Assembly: GCA_021851335.1 (NCBI GenBank)
Contig: JAJZEA010000020.1
Coordinates: 1 to 50,679 of the forward strand
DNA: 50,679 nt
Direction of reading: 5' to 3'
Source: Acidobacteriota bacterium
Lineage (GTDB): Bacteria; Acidobacteriota; Terriglobia; Terriglobales; Acidobacteriaceae
Shown: piece after piece, positions 25,807 to 34,413 of the stretch
Position numbering within the stretch: position 1 is the stretch's first letter
Layout of the letters: each line of letters opens with the position of its first letter
Notes under the pieces: generated by a model
What the model was told of the DNA's origin: nothing
The model's input: only the letters and a program-made list of their open reading frames with translations
Databases searched by the model: none
Made by a program: the position numbers and the translations under genes

Positions 25807-25834
25807 CTGACAACTACGACAAAAACGGTATAGG
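25807..25834 (+). promoter_or_regulatory. Predicted promoter of the DUF6599-like gene
   Basis: CTGACA (25807-25812), 16 bases, TATAGG (25829-25834). Transcription would begin at about 25841, where an ATG stands, four bases before the in-frame ATG at 25845. The message would have almost no leader. Confidence 0.4.
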
Positions 25835-25844
25835 CTGAGAATGC

Positions 25845-27068
25845 ATGAATGCACTGAGCCGAATGATGACAAGAAGACTGATGTTTGGAATCCTGGTGAC
25901 AGCAGTCGTCAGCCTGGCAGTGAATGACGCGATATCTGCCCAGGTCATGGTCACCTCGGCAAAACCATCCACAGCATCCATCGTTGCGGCTCCATCCAAG
26001 ACTGCTTCTGCCGCATCTGCATCAGTACCTTTGCTTCCGCGTGACTTTGCTGGCTGGCGGCTCCAAGCAGCAGCAACACCGATCACCCGTGCGCAGCAGG
26101 CTGACACAGCCAATGCCGCGGCACTGGCTGAATACGGCTTCACCGACGGCGCGACAGCCAACTATACTCGCGGCAACGAAACGATGACCATCCGCGCGTT
26201 GCGCTTCGGCGATGCCACGGGCGCGTATGGTGCGTATACTTTCTATCGCCACTCAGGCTGGCCGAAAGAAGATATTGGTTCGGGGGCAGCTTCTGACCAC
26301 GAGCGGATCCTCTTCTGGCAAGGTGAGACCTTTGTCGATGTTTCCGTCTCGCACGTCTCTGCAATGACTGCGGCAGACCTGCGCGAGCTGGCTGGGGATC
26401 TGCCACGCCCGGCGACAGACAAATCGCTGGCGCCGCCTGTCGTTGCCGACCTGCCCAATGTTGCCGGAGACGGCCCGCTTGACCCGCAAACCACACATTA
26501 TTCGCTGGGACCCATTGGCTATGCTGGCTCGGGCGGGGTTCTGCCGCCGACTTTGGTGGGCTTTGACCGGGGCGCAGAGGTGGTCACGGCAAACTATGCC
26601 CTGCGCTCCGGACCTGCCACCCTCACCCTGATCAACTATCCAACACCCCAAATGGCAGCAGCCGTTGAAGGCCAGATTGCCGACTATGTGAAAGCCGGCA
26701 ACACCACGCAACATCCCTGGACCGCGGCGCTGGCCAACTCCACGCCCGGCTCGGTTCAGGTCAAGCGCAGTGGTCCGCTTGTTGCTGTCGTCTGTGGCGA
26801 TGCTGTCCCAAACGACATGCGCCTGCTGCTGGGATTAGTGCATTACGATGCCAACATCTCAAGGTTGCCCGGCGGCGATGGGCCCACAGAGGTGCAGAAG
26901 ACAGCCAAGCTGCTGCTCGGCATCATGCTGCTGGTAGCGGTCATGTTTACTGCCGCGTTGCTGCTGGCGCTGCTGCTCGGCGGCGGTCGAGCGCTGGTCC
27001 GGCTGGCCATGGGAAAACCCGCTTCTTCGGTTTATGACGAGCAATTTACACGTCTCGATCTGAAATGA
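25845..27068 (+). CDS. Secreted DUF6599-like protein
   Basis: A 407-residue protein with a signal peptide (MTRRLMFGILVTAVVSLAV) and one transmembrane helix near the C-terminus, at about residues 361-382 (LLGIMLLVAVMFTAALLLAL). The body begins with LLPRDFAGWRL, followed by AALAEYGFTDGATANYTRG and GDATGAYGAYTFYRHSGWP. I associate this pattern with DUF6599, a family known mostly from acidobacteria with no assigned function; I am fairly but not fully sure. It probably sits on the outer face of the membrane, held by the C-terminal helix. No partner genes are evident nearby. Confidence 0.7.
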   Translation: MNALSRMMTRRLMFGILVTAVVSLAVNDAISAQVMVTSAKPSTASIVAAPSKTASAASASVPLLPRDFAGWRLQAAATPITRAQQADTANAAALAEYGFTDGATANYTRGNETMTIRALRFGDATGAYGAYTFYRHSGWPKEDIGSGAASDHERILFWQGETFVDVSVSHVSAMTAADLRELAGDLPRPATDKSLAPPVVADLPNVAGDGPLDPQTTHYSLGPIGYAGSGGVLPPTLVGFDRGAEVVTANYALRSGPATLTLINYPTPQMAAAVEGQIADYVKAGNTTQHPWTAALANSTPGSVQVKRSGPLVAVVCGDAVPNDMRLLLGLVHYDANISRLPGGDGPTEVQKTAKLLLGIMLLVAVMFTAALLLALLLGGGRALVRLAMGKPASSVYDEQFTRLDLK

Positions 27069-27225
27069 ATTTGGGGACGTGAAAACCCGGAATAACCGGC
27101 AGAAAAGCCCCCGATAAGCCGGTGAAATTCGTGCTGAAATCATCCCATTTTACGCCGCATTGGCGGGCGATAAATTTACATTATAAATATGATAATAAAA
27201 GACTTGGACAAATAATCCCATCTAC

Positions 27226-27254
27226 TTGACAGGCTCAGGATGCCGTCCTAAGCT
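27226..27254 (+). promoter_or_regulatory. Predicted sigma-70 promoter of the small RNA candidate
   Basis: A perfect TTGACA (27226-27231), 17 bases, then TAAGCT (27249-27254). The predicted start is near 27261. No protein gene follows on this strand before a terminator. Confidence 0.55.
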
Positions 27255-27260
27255 GAAGCC

Positions 27261-27345
27261 ATGTTGCTTCGTCGGCCTTGCCTCTGTTGAAGCAACTTCT
27301 TTGCGGGAAGAGTTGGTGCGGTGAGCAGCAACTCTTCCGGTTTTT
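27261..27345 (+). ncRNA. Candidate small RNA with own promoter and terminator
   Basis: The predicted transcript of about 85 bases has two hairpins. GTTGCTTC (27263-27270) pairs with GAAGCAAC (27289-27296). GGAAGAGTTG (27306-27315) pairs with CAACTCTTCC (27329-27338), followed by GG and five T, an intrinsic terminator. A nine-codon frame (MLLRRPCLC) starts at the 5' end without a ribosome site, so a leader peptide with attenuator is an alternative, but no gene follows on this strand until the TPP riboswitch at 27916. I do not recognise a known RNA family. Confidence 0.5.
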
Positions 27346-27422
27346 CCCTTCTACTTTCCATACCAAGCGAACTAGGTTTTTCTTCCAAGGTGAGATCGGT
27401 GGGAAAAATTCTCGCGGTCAGC

Positions 27423-27827
27423 CTACTCGTTCGTGCCTGAAGTTGGATCGGTATCCGAAGCAGCGATTGACTCTGCAGCCTGACGAAACTCTGCGGCCTG
27501 CTGCGGAAACTTACGGATAAGCCACCGCAATGCCTCCACTTGATCGGCTGCTGTCGCTCGGCGGAGTTGCGTCAGCAGTTTGTTCCGATCTGGTCGCGTC
27601 AGCGTCAGATTGCTTGCGCCTTCGTTACAAACCGAGCAGATTGCGCGCAGGTTTCCCGGATCATCGGTTCCGCCCATGCTTTTATCCAGGATGTGGCCGA
27701 TATGAAGTCTCGTCTTTCGCGCCACATCATAAGGATGCGATTCGCCAGCGACAGCGCCGCACATCTGGCAGGTAAAGCCGTTACGATCCAACAAAAGGCA
27801 CGTACATTTTGAATATGGATCAGGCAT
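27423..27827 (-). CDS. HNH endonuclease domain protein
   Basis: A 134-residue protein whose first 75 residues form an HNH nuclease domain: FTCQMCGAVAGES, then RLHIGHILDKSMGGTDDPGN and LRAICSVCNEGASN. The two CxxC pairs would bind structural zinc, and the HIGH plus the Asn in DDPGNL and the last His/Asn positions form the catalytic core. The C-terminal half is helical and charged with no known domain. The ATG at 27827 is preferred to TTG at 27848; neither has a strong ribosome site. There is no methyltransferase beside it, so it is not an obvious restriction enzyme. Confidence 0.8.
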   Translation of the reverse strand: MPDPYSKCTCLLLDRNGFTCQMCGAVAGESHPYDVARKTRLHIGHILDKSMGGTDDPGNLRAICSVCNEGASNLTLTRPDRNKLLTQLRRATAADQVEALRWLIRKFPQQAAEFRQAAESIAASDTDPTSGTNE

Positions 27828-27915
27828 ATGCGAAATCAGCCTAGTCAAAAGACCGGTATAGCATCTCGAATAGTGAGATTATGTTTTGTTTTGGAGTTGT
27901 AGACTCGTTTCAGAC

Positions 27916-27996
27916 GAAACAGGGGTGCTCCGCGATAGCGGGGCTGAGAAAAAACCCTTCGCACCCGAACCGGACAATACCGGCGTGGGAAGTTTC
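27916..27996 (+). ncRNA. TPP (thiamine pyrophosphate) riboswitch
   Basis: The THI-element signatures are in order: GAAAC (27916-27920), GGGGTGCTC, CGGGGCTGAGA with CTGAGA at 27944-27949, ACCCTT, GAACCGGACAATACCGGCGT, GGGAA and GTTTC (27992-27996) closing the P1 stem with GAAAC. It lies 100 bases before a TonB-dependent receptor on the same strand. Binding of TPP should turn the receptor off. Confidence 0.92.
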
Positions 27997-28068
27997 CAGC
28001 AGAACGTTATCTCAGGCGTGAGTCTGGCTCGTTCCAAGGCACAACCCGAAGTGCAAGGCTCCTCTTGT

Positions 28069-28093
28069 TTCCTCAAGTTCGATTGGTGAGGAA
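28069..28093 (+). promoter_or_regulatory. Hairpin hiding the ribosome site of the riboswitch gene
   Basis: TTCCTCA (28069-28075) pairs with TGAGGAA (28087-28093), which contains the ribosome site GAGGAA three bases before the ATG at 28097. This is a plausible output device for the TPP riboswitch, acting on translation. No T-run follows, so a terminator is unlikely. Confidence 0.6.
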
Positions 28094-28096
28094 GCG

Positions 28097-30502
28097 ATGA
28101 CAGGCCCAAAGGTAATTCAAAAAGTATTCCGCAGAAATAGTCGATTCTTAACGAAAGCAATCCTTCCCTGTCTGACACTGGCGTTGGGGTTGCTTGCCGG
28201 TGCCAGCGCAATGGTGGCACAGACATCGTCTCCAACCGCAAGCATTGCGCAGCCGAAAAACCAGCAAAGGAAGCAAACGCAAAAACCGGCGACGCTGCAA
28301 GTGAAAAAGGGGGCGTCGGCAAAAACAGCCATTACTCCCGTGACCACGACCGTACTGGTGCAGGCTCAGGCAGGGGATACCTATCTGCCCGAGCAGGTAC
28401 GGGTGGGAACACTTGACGGCAGCCCGTTGCTAACTACTCCGGTTTCTGCCACGGTGGTAACGCGCGAGTTAATGAAGGACCAGTTCAATCGCGTGCTCTC
28501 TGACGTGGTCAAGAACGATGCCTCGATTGGTGAAGACTACGCGCCTGTCGGTTACTACGGCGACTTTGAGATTCGCGGGTTCACCATCGATCTGGCGACC
28601 GGGTTGGAGATCAACGGGTTGACCATCGCGGGCGAGCAGGATGTGCCGCTGCAAAATAAGCAACGCGTCGAATTTCTGAAAGGAATTGCCGGCGTGGAAA
28701 GCGGTGTGACAACGGCCGGTGGACTCATCAACTATGTGACGCAGACGCCCCACTCGACGCAAAGTCTGGATCTGGGAACAGACCAGCGCGGCAGCGAGTA
28801 TGGCGACCTGGAACTGGGCTGGCTGCTGGGTCGAAGGAAGCAGTTTGGAACGCTCTTCCACTTCATCGGCGAAGGGATTCACACCTATGTGAACGATGCG
28901 AATGGAGTTTTGGGCGGGACGACATTTGACGGCGACTGGAAGCTGACCGACCTCACCACACTTTCCGGGGATTTTGAATACCAGCATCTGGTGCAGCATT
29001 CGGTGGCGGGATATCAGTTGCTCGGCGGGGCCGTTGTGCCTTATCAGGTCTATCCATCGACGATGCTCGGTCAGCAGCCGTGGTCCAAGCCGAATACCTT
29101 TGACACCTTCAACACGAGCGTGCGGCTGGAGACGCAGAACTCACAGCAAGGTTGGCGCAGAGACTGGCGCGGCTTTGCGACGATCAGCTTCAGCCAGTCA
29201 CTGATTGACGACAACGTAATTTATCCCTACGGCTGCTACTACGAGGCAGTCTGCAATCAGGGGCCGAACGGTCCGCCGCCGTATTTCTTTGCGCCGGATG
29301 GCACCTATGACATCTATGACTATCGCGATCCAGGCGAGCTGCGGCGCGATGGGGTCGCCGAGGCTGTCGCTCTGGGAGTGGTCAAGACGGATAAAGTGAC
29401 GCATCACCTAGCCGTTGGCGGCGAAATGTTTGTGCGCAGCGTCAACCTGCCCGGGCCACCACCGCCAGGCGCGCCCTCGACGGTGCAGAATGGCGCAGTA
29501 TATGCCTATATTGGAAGCGAGAACATCTTTCAGAACAATATCGTTTATCCAGACTCGACTGCGAACCTGAGCGCCGGACCTGTGGTGCTGTGGGAGGACG
29601 ATCATCAGAGCTCTCTGCTGCTGGAAGACAGGATGGAACTTCCGGAACATATTCAGGTAATCGCCGGAGGACGGTATACCTCGCTTCGGGATCACAACTA
29701 CGGGCAGCCTACGGCGACAGGAACCGGCGAGTTCGTCACCGACAAGCTTTTGTGGCTGCCACAGTACGCGCTTACCTGGAATCCGAAGCCGGACTTGACA
29801 CTCTATGGAAACTACAGCGTCATGCTTTCGCTGGGACCGCAGGGGCCATTCTGGGCAGGCGGGTTCTATCTGCCGCCGTTTTTCACCAGACAGGCAGAAG
29901 GTGGCGTCAAATATCAGTGGAACGGAAGATTGCTGATGACTGCCGACCTGTTCCACATGCGCGCTCCGTTCTTTTACCCGCAAGTGATCGATGCGGCAGG
30001 CGACTTGAGCTTTATCTCCGCCGGACATGAGACACACAATGGCGTGGAGGCGGGCGCGCAGGGCGTGGTCAACAACTGGATGAGACTGTCAGCGACGGCG
30101 GCATGGATTTCGGCGATCTCCAATGGGTCGGAAACTCCGTCGTTCAATGGGAAACAGGTCATCAACCAGCCCCACCTCAGAACTGACTTCTTTGCCGATA
30201 TCGTGGTCCCAGAAAAGTGGGCGATGCACTTGCAGGGCCTGCACCTGATGCCCGGCTGGAGCCTGACGACGCGCAAGTTTGCCACGCGCGATGATCGGGT
30301 GAGCGTGGGTGGATACAACATCTTCAACCTCGGCGCGCGCTACACTCCGGGCGGTGACAACGGGAGGGTAACAATCCGAATGTATGCCGACAACGTGCTG
30401 GACAAACGGTACTGGAAGGACACCGGTGCCAGCTACGGAGACACCTTTGTGCATCTTGGCGCTCCGACCACCGTTCGGCTCGATGTTGCCTATCGGTTTT
30501 GA
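28097..30502 (+). CDS. TonB-dependent receptor under TPP riboswitch control
   Basis: An 801-residue outer-membrane receptor. A long N-terminal signal region (residues about 20-42, LPCLTLALGLLAGASAMVAQ) is followed by a Gln/Lys-rich linker, a plug domain (LTTPVSATVVTRELM, FEIRGFTIDLATGLEINGLT, QRVEFLKGIAGVESGVTTAG) and a beta-barrel ending in TTVRLDVAYRF with the typical C-terminal Phe. The plug resembles FecA/siderophore-type receptors. The TPP riboswitch directly upstream suggests thiamine or a precursor as substrate. No thiamine synthesis gene or inner-membrane transporter lies beside it. Confidence 0.88.
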   Translation: MTGPKVIQKVFRRNSRFLTKAILPCLTLALGLLAGASAMVAQTSSPTASIAQPKNQQRKQTQKPATLQVKKGASAKTAITPVTTTVLVQAQAGDTYLPEQVRVGTLDGSPLLTTPVSATVVTRELMKDQFNRVLSDVVKNDASIGEDYAPVGYYGDFEIRGFTIDLATGLEINGLTIAGEQDVPLQNKQRVEFLKGIAGVESGVTTAGGLINYVTQTPHSTQSLDLGTDQRGSEYGDLELGWLLGRRKQFGTLFHFIGEGIHTYVNDANGVLGGTTFDGDWKLTDLTTLSGDFEYQHLVQHSVAGYQLLGGAVVPYQVYPSTMLGQQPWSKPNTFDTFNTSVRLETQNSQQGWRRDWRGFATISFSQSLIDDNVIYPYGCYYEAVCNQGPNGPPPYFFAPDGTYDIYDYRDPGELRRDGVAEAVALGVVKTDKVTHHLAVGGEMFVRSVNLPGPPPPGAPSTVQNGAVYAYIGSENIFQNNIVYPDSTANLSAGPVVLWEDDHQSSLLLEDRMELPEHIQVIAGGRYTSLRDHNYGQPTATGTGEFVTDKLLWLPQYALTWNPKPDLTLYGNYSVMLSLGPQGPFWAGGFYLPPFFTRQAEGGVKYQWNGRLLMTADLFHMRAPFFYPQVIDAAGDLSFISAGHETHNGVEAGAQGVVNNWMRLSATAAWISAISNGSETPSFNGKQVINQPHLRTDFFADIVVPEKWAMHLQGLHLMPGWSLTTRKFATRDDRVSVGGYNIFNLGARYTPGGDNGRVTIRMYADNVLDKRYWKDTGASYGDTFVHLGAPTTVRLDVAYRF

Positions 30503-30522
30503 CTCGCGCATACTTTCTCAAT

Positions 30523-30548
30523 GTGGCTTTTCCTGGATCAAAAGCCAC
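30523..30548 (+). terminator. Hairpin after the TPP-controlled receptor
   Basis: GTGGCTTTT (30523-30531) pairs with AAAAGCCAC (30540-30548) over nine bases with an eight-base loop. It follows the receptor stop by 20 bases. The T-bases lie in the stem rather than after it, so it is a weak or atypical terminator. Confidence 0.4.
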
Positions 30549-30629
30549 GTGCACGGTTGTCTGCAAAGACAAACAGCGGAAATGCTTTAGACTCGATGTT
30601 GACTGCAACTGCGGCATCGAGGAGATGAG

Positions 30630-32240
30630 ATGAAATTGAGCAGGAAAATGCTTTGCGGACTGACTCTTTCGGGAGTCAGTCTGTTTGTTTCGGGTGCAAA
30701 CGCTCAATCGCCAAAACAGGATGAAACTGCAAAGCCGACGACGATGACCGCCGACTCCACCAGTGAAGGAACAGTGACCGTCGGCGACCAAACCATCAGT
30801 TACACGGCCGTCGCAGGAACAATCACTGTCGGTGGCACCGAAGCATTGGACGCGCAACTGGGACTGGATGGCAAGCTGCTCCCGGAGTATGCGTCGACGG
30901 CGCCCAAAGACGCGAAGGATGCGGCACCGACGGCGCGCATGTTCTATGTCGCCTACTTCAAAAAAGGTGCATCCGCAGAGAAGCGTCCCGTCGCATTTCT
31001 CTACAACGGCGGACCGGGCAGCTCCACCATGTGGCTACATATGGGCTGCTTCGGACCGAGGCGCGTGCAGGTGGCCGATACGAAGCATCCAGAGGGCGCG
31101 CCGTATACCGTGAGCAACAATGACTTCAGCCTGCTTGACGCGAGCGACCTAGTCTTCATCGACGCGCCGGGAACAGGTTTCAGCCGTATCTTCGGGAAAG
31201 ATGCAGGCAAGGCGTTTTATGGAATCGATCCCGATGCGCAGGCATTCGCGCGATTCATACGTCGTTTCCTGACGAAGTACAACCGCTGGAATTCGCCGAA
31301 GTATCTGATGGGCGAAAGCTATGGCACACCGCGCAGCGCCGTGCTCAGCGCTGACCTGCACGGCATCGATCTCAACGGCGTCATTCTGCTTTCGACCATT
31401 CTAAGCTTTGATAACAGCGTCGATGAGCCACGGTTGAATCCTGGCGTCGATCAAGCATATGCGCTGGCGATGCCCACCTACGCAGCCACCGCATGGTTCC
31501 ATCACAAGCTGCCCAATCCGCCGGCAACGCTCGATGCCCTGCTGCCTGCTGTCGAGCAGTGGGCGCTTGGTGACTACATGCATGCACTGCTGGAGGGTGC
31601 TGCGCTGCCAGACGCCGAGCGGCAGAAGATCGCCGAGCAGATGCACAACTACACCGGACTCCCGGTGGATTATCTGCTGAAGAGTAATCTGCGTGTCGAG
31701 GGCGGCGCTTTTTCCAAGATGTTGCTGGACTCTTCAGACACCACCACGGGGCGGCTGGACACGCGTTATACGGGCCCGGATTACGATCCGCTCAGCGAGC
31801 AGGCGCAGTACGATCCGCAAAGCAATGCGGTCTCCTCGGCATACACGGCGGCCATCAACGCATATCTACGCGGGACGCTGAAGTATGGAGCGGATCAGAC
31901 CTACAAACCCAGCGCGTATCGCGATCCTGATTTTCGCTGGCAGTATCGTAATGGCGAAGATGGCCAGAACGTGATGCCCAGCCTGGCCCACACGATGAAG
32001 GCGAATCCCGGAATGCACGTTCTGGTGGCAGGCGGATACTACGATCTGGCCACGCCATTTTTTGAAGGCAAATTCGAGATGCTGCATCTGCCGATTCCCG
32101 CCGATCTGCAGAAAAATATCGATTACCACTACTATCCAGCGGGACACATGATCTATGTGAACGACACGGTGCTGAGCCGGTTCCACAACGATGTCGCAGC
32201 ATTCATTCACAAGACCGAGGACGGCAGCGTAACAAAGTAA
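30630..32240 (+). CDS. Secreted serine carboxypeptidase, S10 family
   Basis: A 536-residue exported peptidase with signal peptide MKLSRKMLCGLTLSGVSLFV. The S10 marks are all present: RPVAFLYNGGPGSSTMWLHM for the oxyanion region, the catalytic Ser near residue 230 in LMGESYGTPR, Asp near 472 in YYDLATPFFEG and His near 505 in PAGHMIYVN. It would remove C-terminal residues from peptides in the periplasm or outside. The start has GAGGAG six bases before the ATG. Such S10 peptidases are frequent in acidobacteria. It is convergent with the GH43-like gene. Confidence 0.9.
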   Translation: MKLSRKMLCGLTLSGVSLFVSGANAQSPKQDETAKPTTMTADSTSEGTVTVGDQTISYTAVAGTITVGGTEALDAQLGLDGKLLPEYASTAPKDAKDAAPTARMFYVAYFKKGASAEKRPVAFLYNGGPGSSTMWLHMGCFGPRRVQVADTKHPEGAPYTVSNNDFSLLDASDLVFIDAPGTGFSRIFGKDAGKAFYGIDPDAQAFARFIRRFLTKYNRWNSPKYLMGESYGTPRSAVLSADLHGIDLNGVILLSTILSFDNSVDEPRLNPGVDQAYALAMPTYAATAWFHHKLPNPPATLDALLPAVEQWALGDYMHALLEGAALPDAERQKIAEQMHNYTGLPVDYLLKSNLRVEGGAFSKMLLDSSDTTTGRLDTRYTGPDYDPLSEQAQYDPQSNAVSSAYTAAINAYLRGTLKYGADQTYKPSAYRDPDFRWQYRNGEDGQNVMPSLAHTMKANPGMHVLVAGGYYDLATPFFEGKFEMLHLPIPADLQKNIDYHYYPAGHMIYVNDTVLSRFHNDVAAFIHKTEDGSVTK

Positions 32241-32266
32241 GTTGTTTTTTTAGCAACTACTGTGGA

Positions 32267-33262
32267 TCATCGGAGGCTGGTCAAAAGAGCTGATTCGCCT
32301 GTTTCGACGTCGATGGTCCACGGCTGGGGGGATGGCAGATGCATTTTGCCTTTCCCCATTTCCAGAGGCATCCACAGATATCGCGAATCCCAGAGTTTGC
32401 GTGGCCGCCACTCATCAGCCATGAAGATCACAGTCGTAGCTTTCAGGCCTGCAACTTTGAGCAGCATGGTGGATTGTGAGTCGTAGTTGTTTGCTGCCAG
32501 AGGAGCGAGTGGGCGAAAGTCTGTCCAGGGCCCAGCAAGAGATGCGGCAGTAGCGTAGACATTGGGGTTGGGTTGCCAGCCGGTCATGTGCGATCCAACC
32601 ACATAATAGAGTCCGCGGTAGTGGACCAGCGCGCCACCCTCGAGCGGAGCTGGGATAAAGCACGTTCTCTCCACGTTCAGAAAGTCCCCGGTGAGGCGCG
32701 CGACGAAAAACCCGCGCGTGGGACGCGACTCAAAAATCAGATAGGAAGAGCCGTCGTCGTCGACAAACTGGCCAATGTCGCGACTCTCCTCACCAAGCGG
32801 TCGATAGCTCTTCACGTACTTGTATGGTCCCTCGATTCGATTGCTGACAGCGACCATTACTCGCGCAAATTTGTAATGTGCGTCATCCAGGTGCGCGTAG
32901 AGGATAAACTTTCCCGTGCGGGAATTGGCAAAAACTTTTGGCCGCTCCAGAACCCACTTTGGACCAAGATGTTCTGGATCGGAGAGCACAAGAACCTCGC
33001 CGCCGAAGCTCCAGTGCATCAGATCGCGCGAGGAGTAGCAGGAGACATAACGTTTTTCTGGATCATTCGATGGCGTGCGGTCTTCGCCGAACCAGTAGTA
33101 GACGCCTTTCCAAAAAGTGATTCCCCCTCCATGCGCCTGGATGAGCCGACCATGAGTATCCCTCCAGGATTCACCTGGACGAATGACCCCTTGCTCAGCG
33201 CGCAGGATGAAAGGCGCAAGCAGCAGGACGAGCAAGGTGAGCGAAAGTATCTTTGATCTCAT
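32267..33262 (-). CDS. GH43-like five-bladed propeller glycosidase
   Basis: A 331-residue exported protein with signal peptide MRSKILSLTLLVLLLAPFIL. It begins with the pattern DTHGRLIQAHGGGITFWKGV, then YYWFGEDRT, LERPKVFANSRTGKFILYAH, SRDIGQFVDDDGSSYLIFES and EGGALVHYRGLYYVVGSHMT. This is the layout of GH43 propeller enzymes of the exo-beta-1,3-galactanase group. In GH43 an Asp base, a second Asp and a Glu acid are used; DIGQFVDDDG and LEGGALVHY are plausible sites for the last two. AGGA stands nine bases before the ATG. The substrate is inferred only as plant or microbial galactan-like glycan. Confidence 0.8.
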   Translation of the reverse strand: MRSKILSLTLLVLLLAPFILRAEQGVIRPGESWRDTHGRLIQAHGGGITFWKGVYYWFGEDRTPSNDPEKRYVSCYSSRDLMHWSFGGEVLVLSDPEHLGPKWVLERPKVFANSRTGKFILYAHLDDAHYKFARVMVAVSNRIEGPYKYVKSYRPLGEESRDIGQFVDDDGSSYLIFESRPTRGFFVARLTGDFLNVERTCFIPAPLEGGALVHYRGLYYVVGSHMTGWQPNPNVYATAASLAGPWTDFRPLAPLAANNYDSQSTMLLKVAGLKATTVIFMADEWRPRKLWDSRYLWMPLEMGKGKMHLPSPQPWTIDVETGESALLTSLR

Positions 33263-33352
33263 CCGATATTTCCTTTTGGCACAGCAATTTCACCCGGAGA
33301 AGTTCATTCCGACTTCATTCAACCGCGCGCGGTTACGACTCGTGGGGGGGAA

Positions 33353-34324
33353 TCACCGTCCGGTGTGGACGACGTGAATCAGAGGCTCGTCTCGCAGCAG
33401 GCGTCGAATCTGCTCTGCTGCCAGGCTCACCGCGCGCGGCGACGAACGTGGCGTGATGCCTGCAACGTGCGGAGTCAGAAGTAAATTGGGGCAGCGCCAA
33501 AGAGGATGCTCCGGTGGCAGCGGCTCCGGATCGGTGACGTCTATGGCGGCGCGGATACGGCCAGAGTTCAATGCAGCTACCAGAGCATCCGTATGGACGA
33601 TTGGCCCGCGCGCGGCATTGACAACGAGCGCGCCCTGCGGCAACAGTGCGAATTGCTGCGCACCAATAAGCTGGTGGGAAGCCGGAGTATGCGGCAGAAT
33701 CAGAATCAGAATCTCCGCGTGCGGAAGCAGTGAATTCAGTTCGCTGACAGCATGGACAGTAACAGGCTCAGTGCGCGCCGTGCGGGCAACGCGCGTTATC
33801 TCCGCGCCAAAGGGCAGAATCAGCTTTTCGATGCTTTTGCCGATCGATCCGTAGCCAACCAGCAGGACACGCTTGCCGTGAAGCTCTTCCTGTTGAACAG
33901 GCGGAAAAGTTGGAGCTGGATTGGCATGAATTTGCGCATAAACCTCAGGAATCTTCGCGCGTCCGCTCCAATCGGCTGCGCGCTGCAGGTCGTGATACCA
34001 CGGAAAATACTTGAGCATGGCGAGGATGGCGGTCACAGTCCACTCGGCTGTGGGAATGTTGTGCGCGTCCTGAGCGTTGCAGATGGTTACGTCGGTCGGC
34101 GCAAGCGCAATCAACCAGTCCGTTCCGGCCATCAGGCTCAGAATAATCTGAACGCCGCGCAAATACGGCCAGATACGCTGACCGATTGCAGGCGCGGGCG
34201 GTGGAATCCATAGGTCTATCTCGTATGTCTGGTCTGGGTGCGAAGGAATGGGAACAAGCTCGACATCTGCGGGGAGCAGCGCGAGTAAGTCAGGAGTAAA
34301 CGAAGCAGGATATCCCACACGCAT
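33353..34324 (-). CDS. D-2-hydroxyacid dehydrogenase (NAD-dependent)
   Basis: A 323-residue member of the D-isomer 2-hydroxyacid dehydrogenase family. The NAD-binding site is GKRVLLVGYGSIGKSIEKL, and catalytic residues follow in order: Arg in VVNAARGPIVHTDAL, Glu in DVTDPEPLPPEHPLW and His in LTPHVAGITP. The N-terminal substrate domain is short, as in hydroxypyruvate or phosphoglycerate dehydrogenase-like members. The substrate cannot be set from sequence. The start at 34324 follows GGAG by nine bases. It is not clearly in an operon. Confidence 0.88.
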   Translation of the reverse strand: MRVGYPASFTPDLLALLPADVELVPIPSHPDQTYEIDLWIPPPAPAIGQRIWPYLRGVQIILSLMAGTDWLIALAPTDVTICNAQDAHNIPTAEWTVTAILAMLKYFPWYHDLQRAADWSGRAKIPEVYAQIHANPAPTFPPVQQEELHGKRVLLVGYGSIGKSIEKLILPFGAEITRVARTARTEPVTVHAVSELNSLLPHAEILILILPHTPASHQLIGAQQFALLPQGALVVNAARGPIVHTDALVAALNSGRIRAAIDVTDPEPLPPEHPLWRCPNLLLTPHVAGITPRSSPRAVSLAAEQIRRLLRDEPLIHVVHTGR

Positions 34325-34413
34325 CTGAAAAATCTCCGGAAAGGGCTTTGTCGCACATCATCGATTCTTGACAGAGTGGATTCGCGAACTGAGTGACAAG
34401 CGGTTGGATAGAG

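Larger units (their letters stand above)
27069..27422. other. Intergenic region carrying a small RNA candidate
   Basis: This 354-base gap holds no protein gene. Its left part is AT-rich near 27170-27215. A weak ACCGGC/GCCGGT inverted pair follows the DUF6599-like stop near 27093-27125. The right part holds a promoter, two hairpins and a T-run, listed separately. Confidence 0.5.

Noticed and set aside
32241..32266. AGTTG/CAACT hairpin between the S10 and GH43 genes as a terminator
   Set aside because: The stem is only five bases and the T-run lies in the loop, so the structure is too weak to list.
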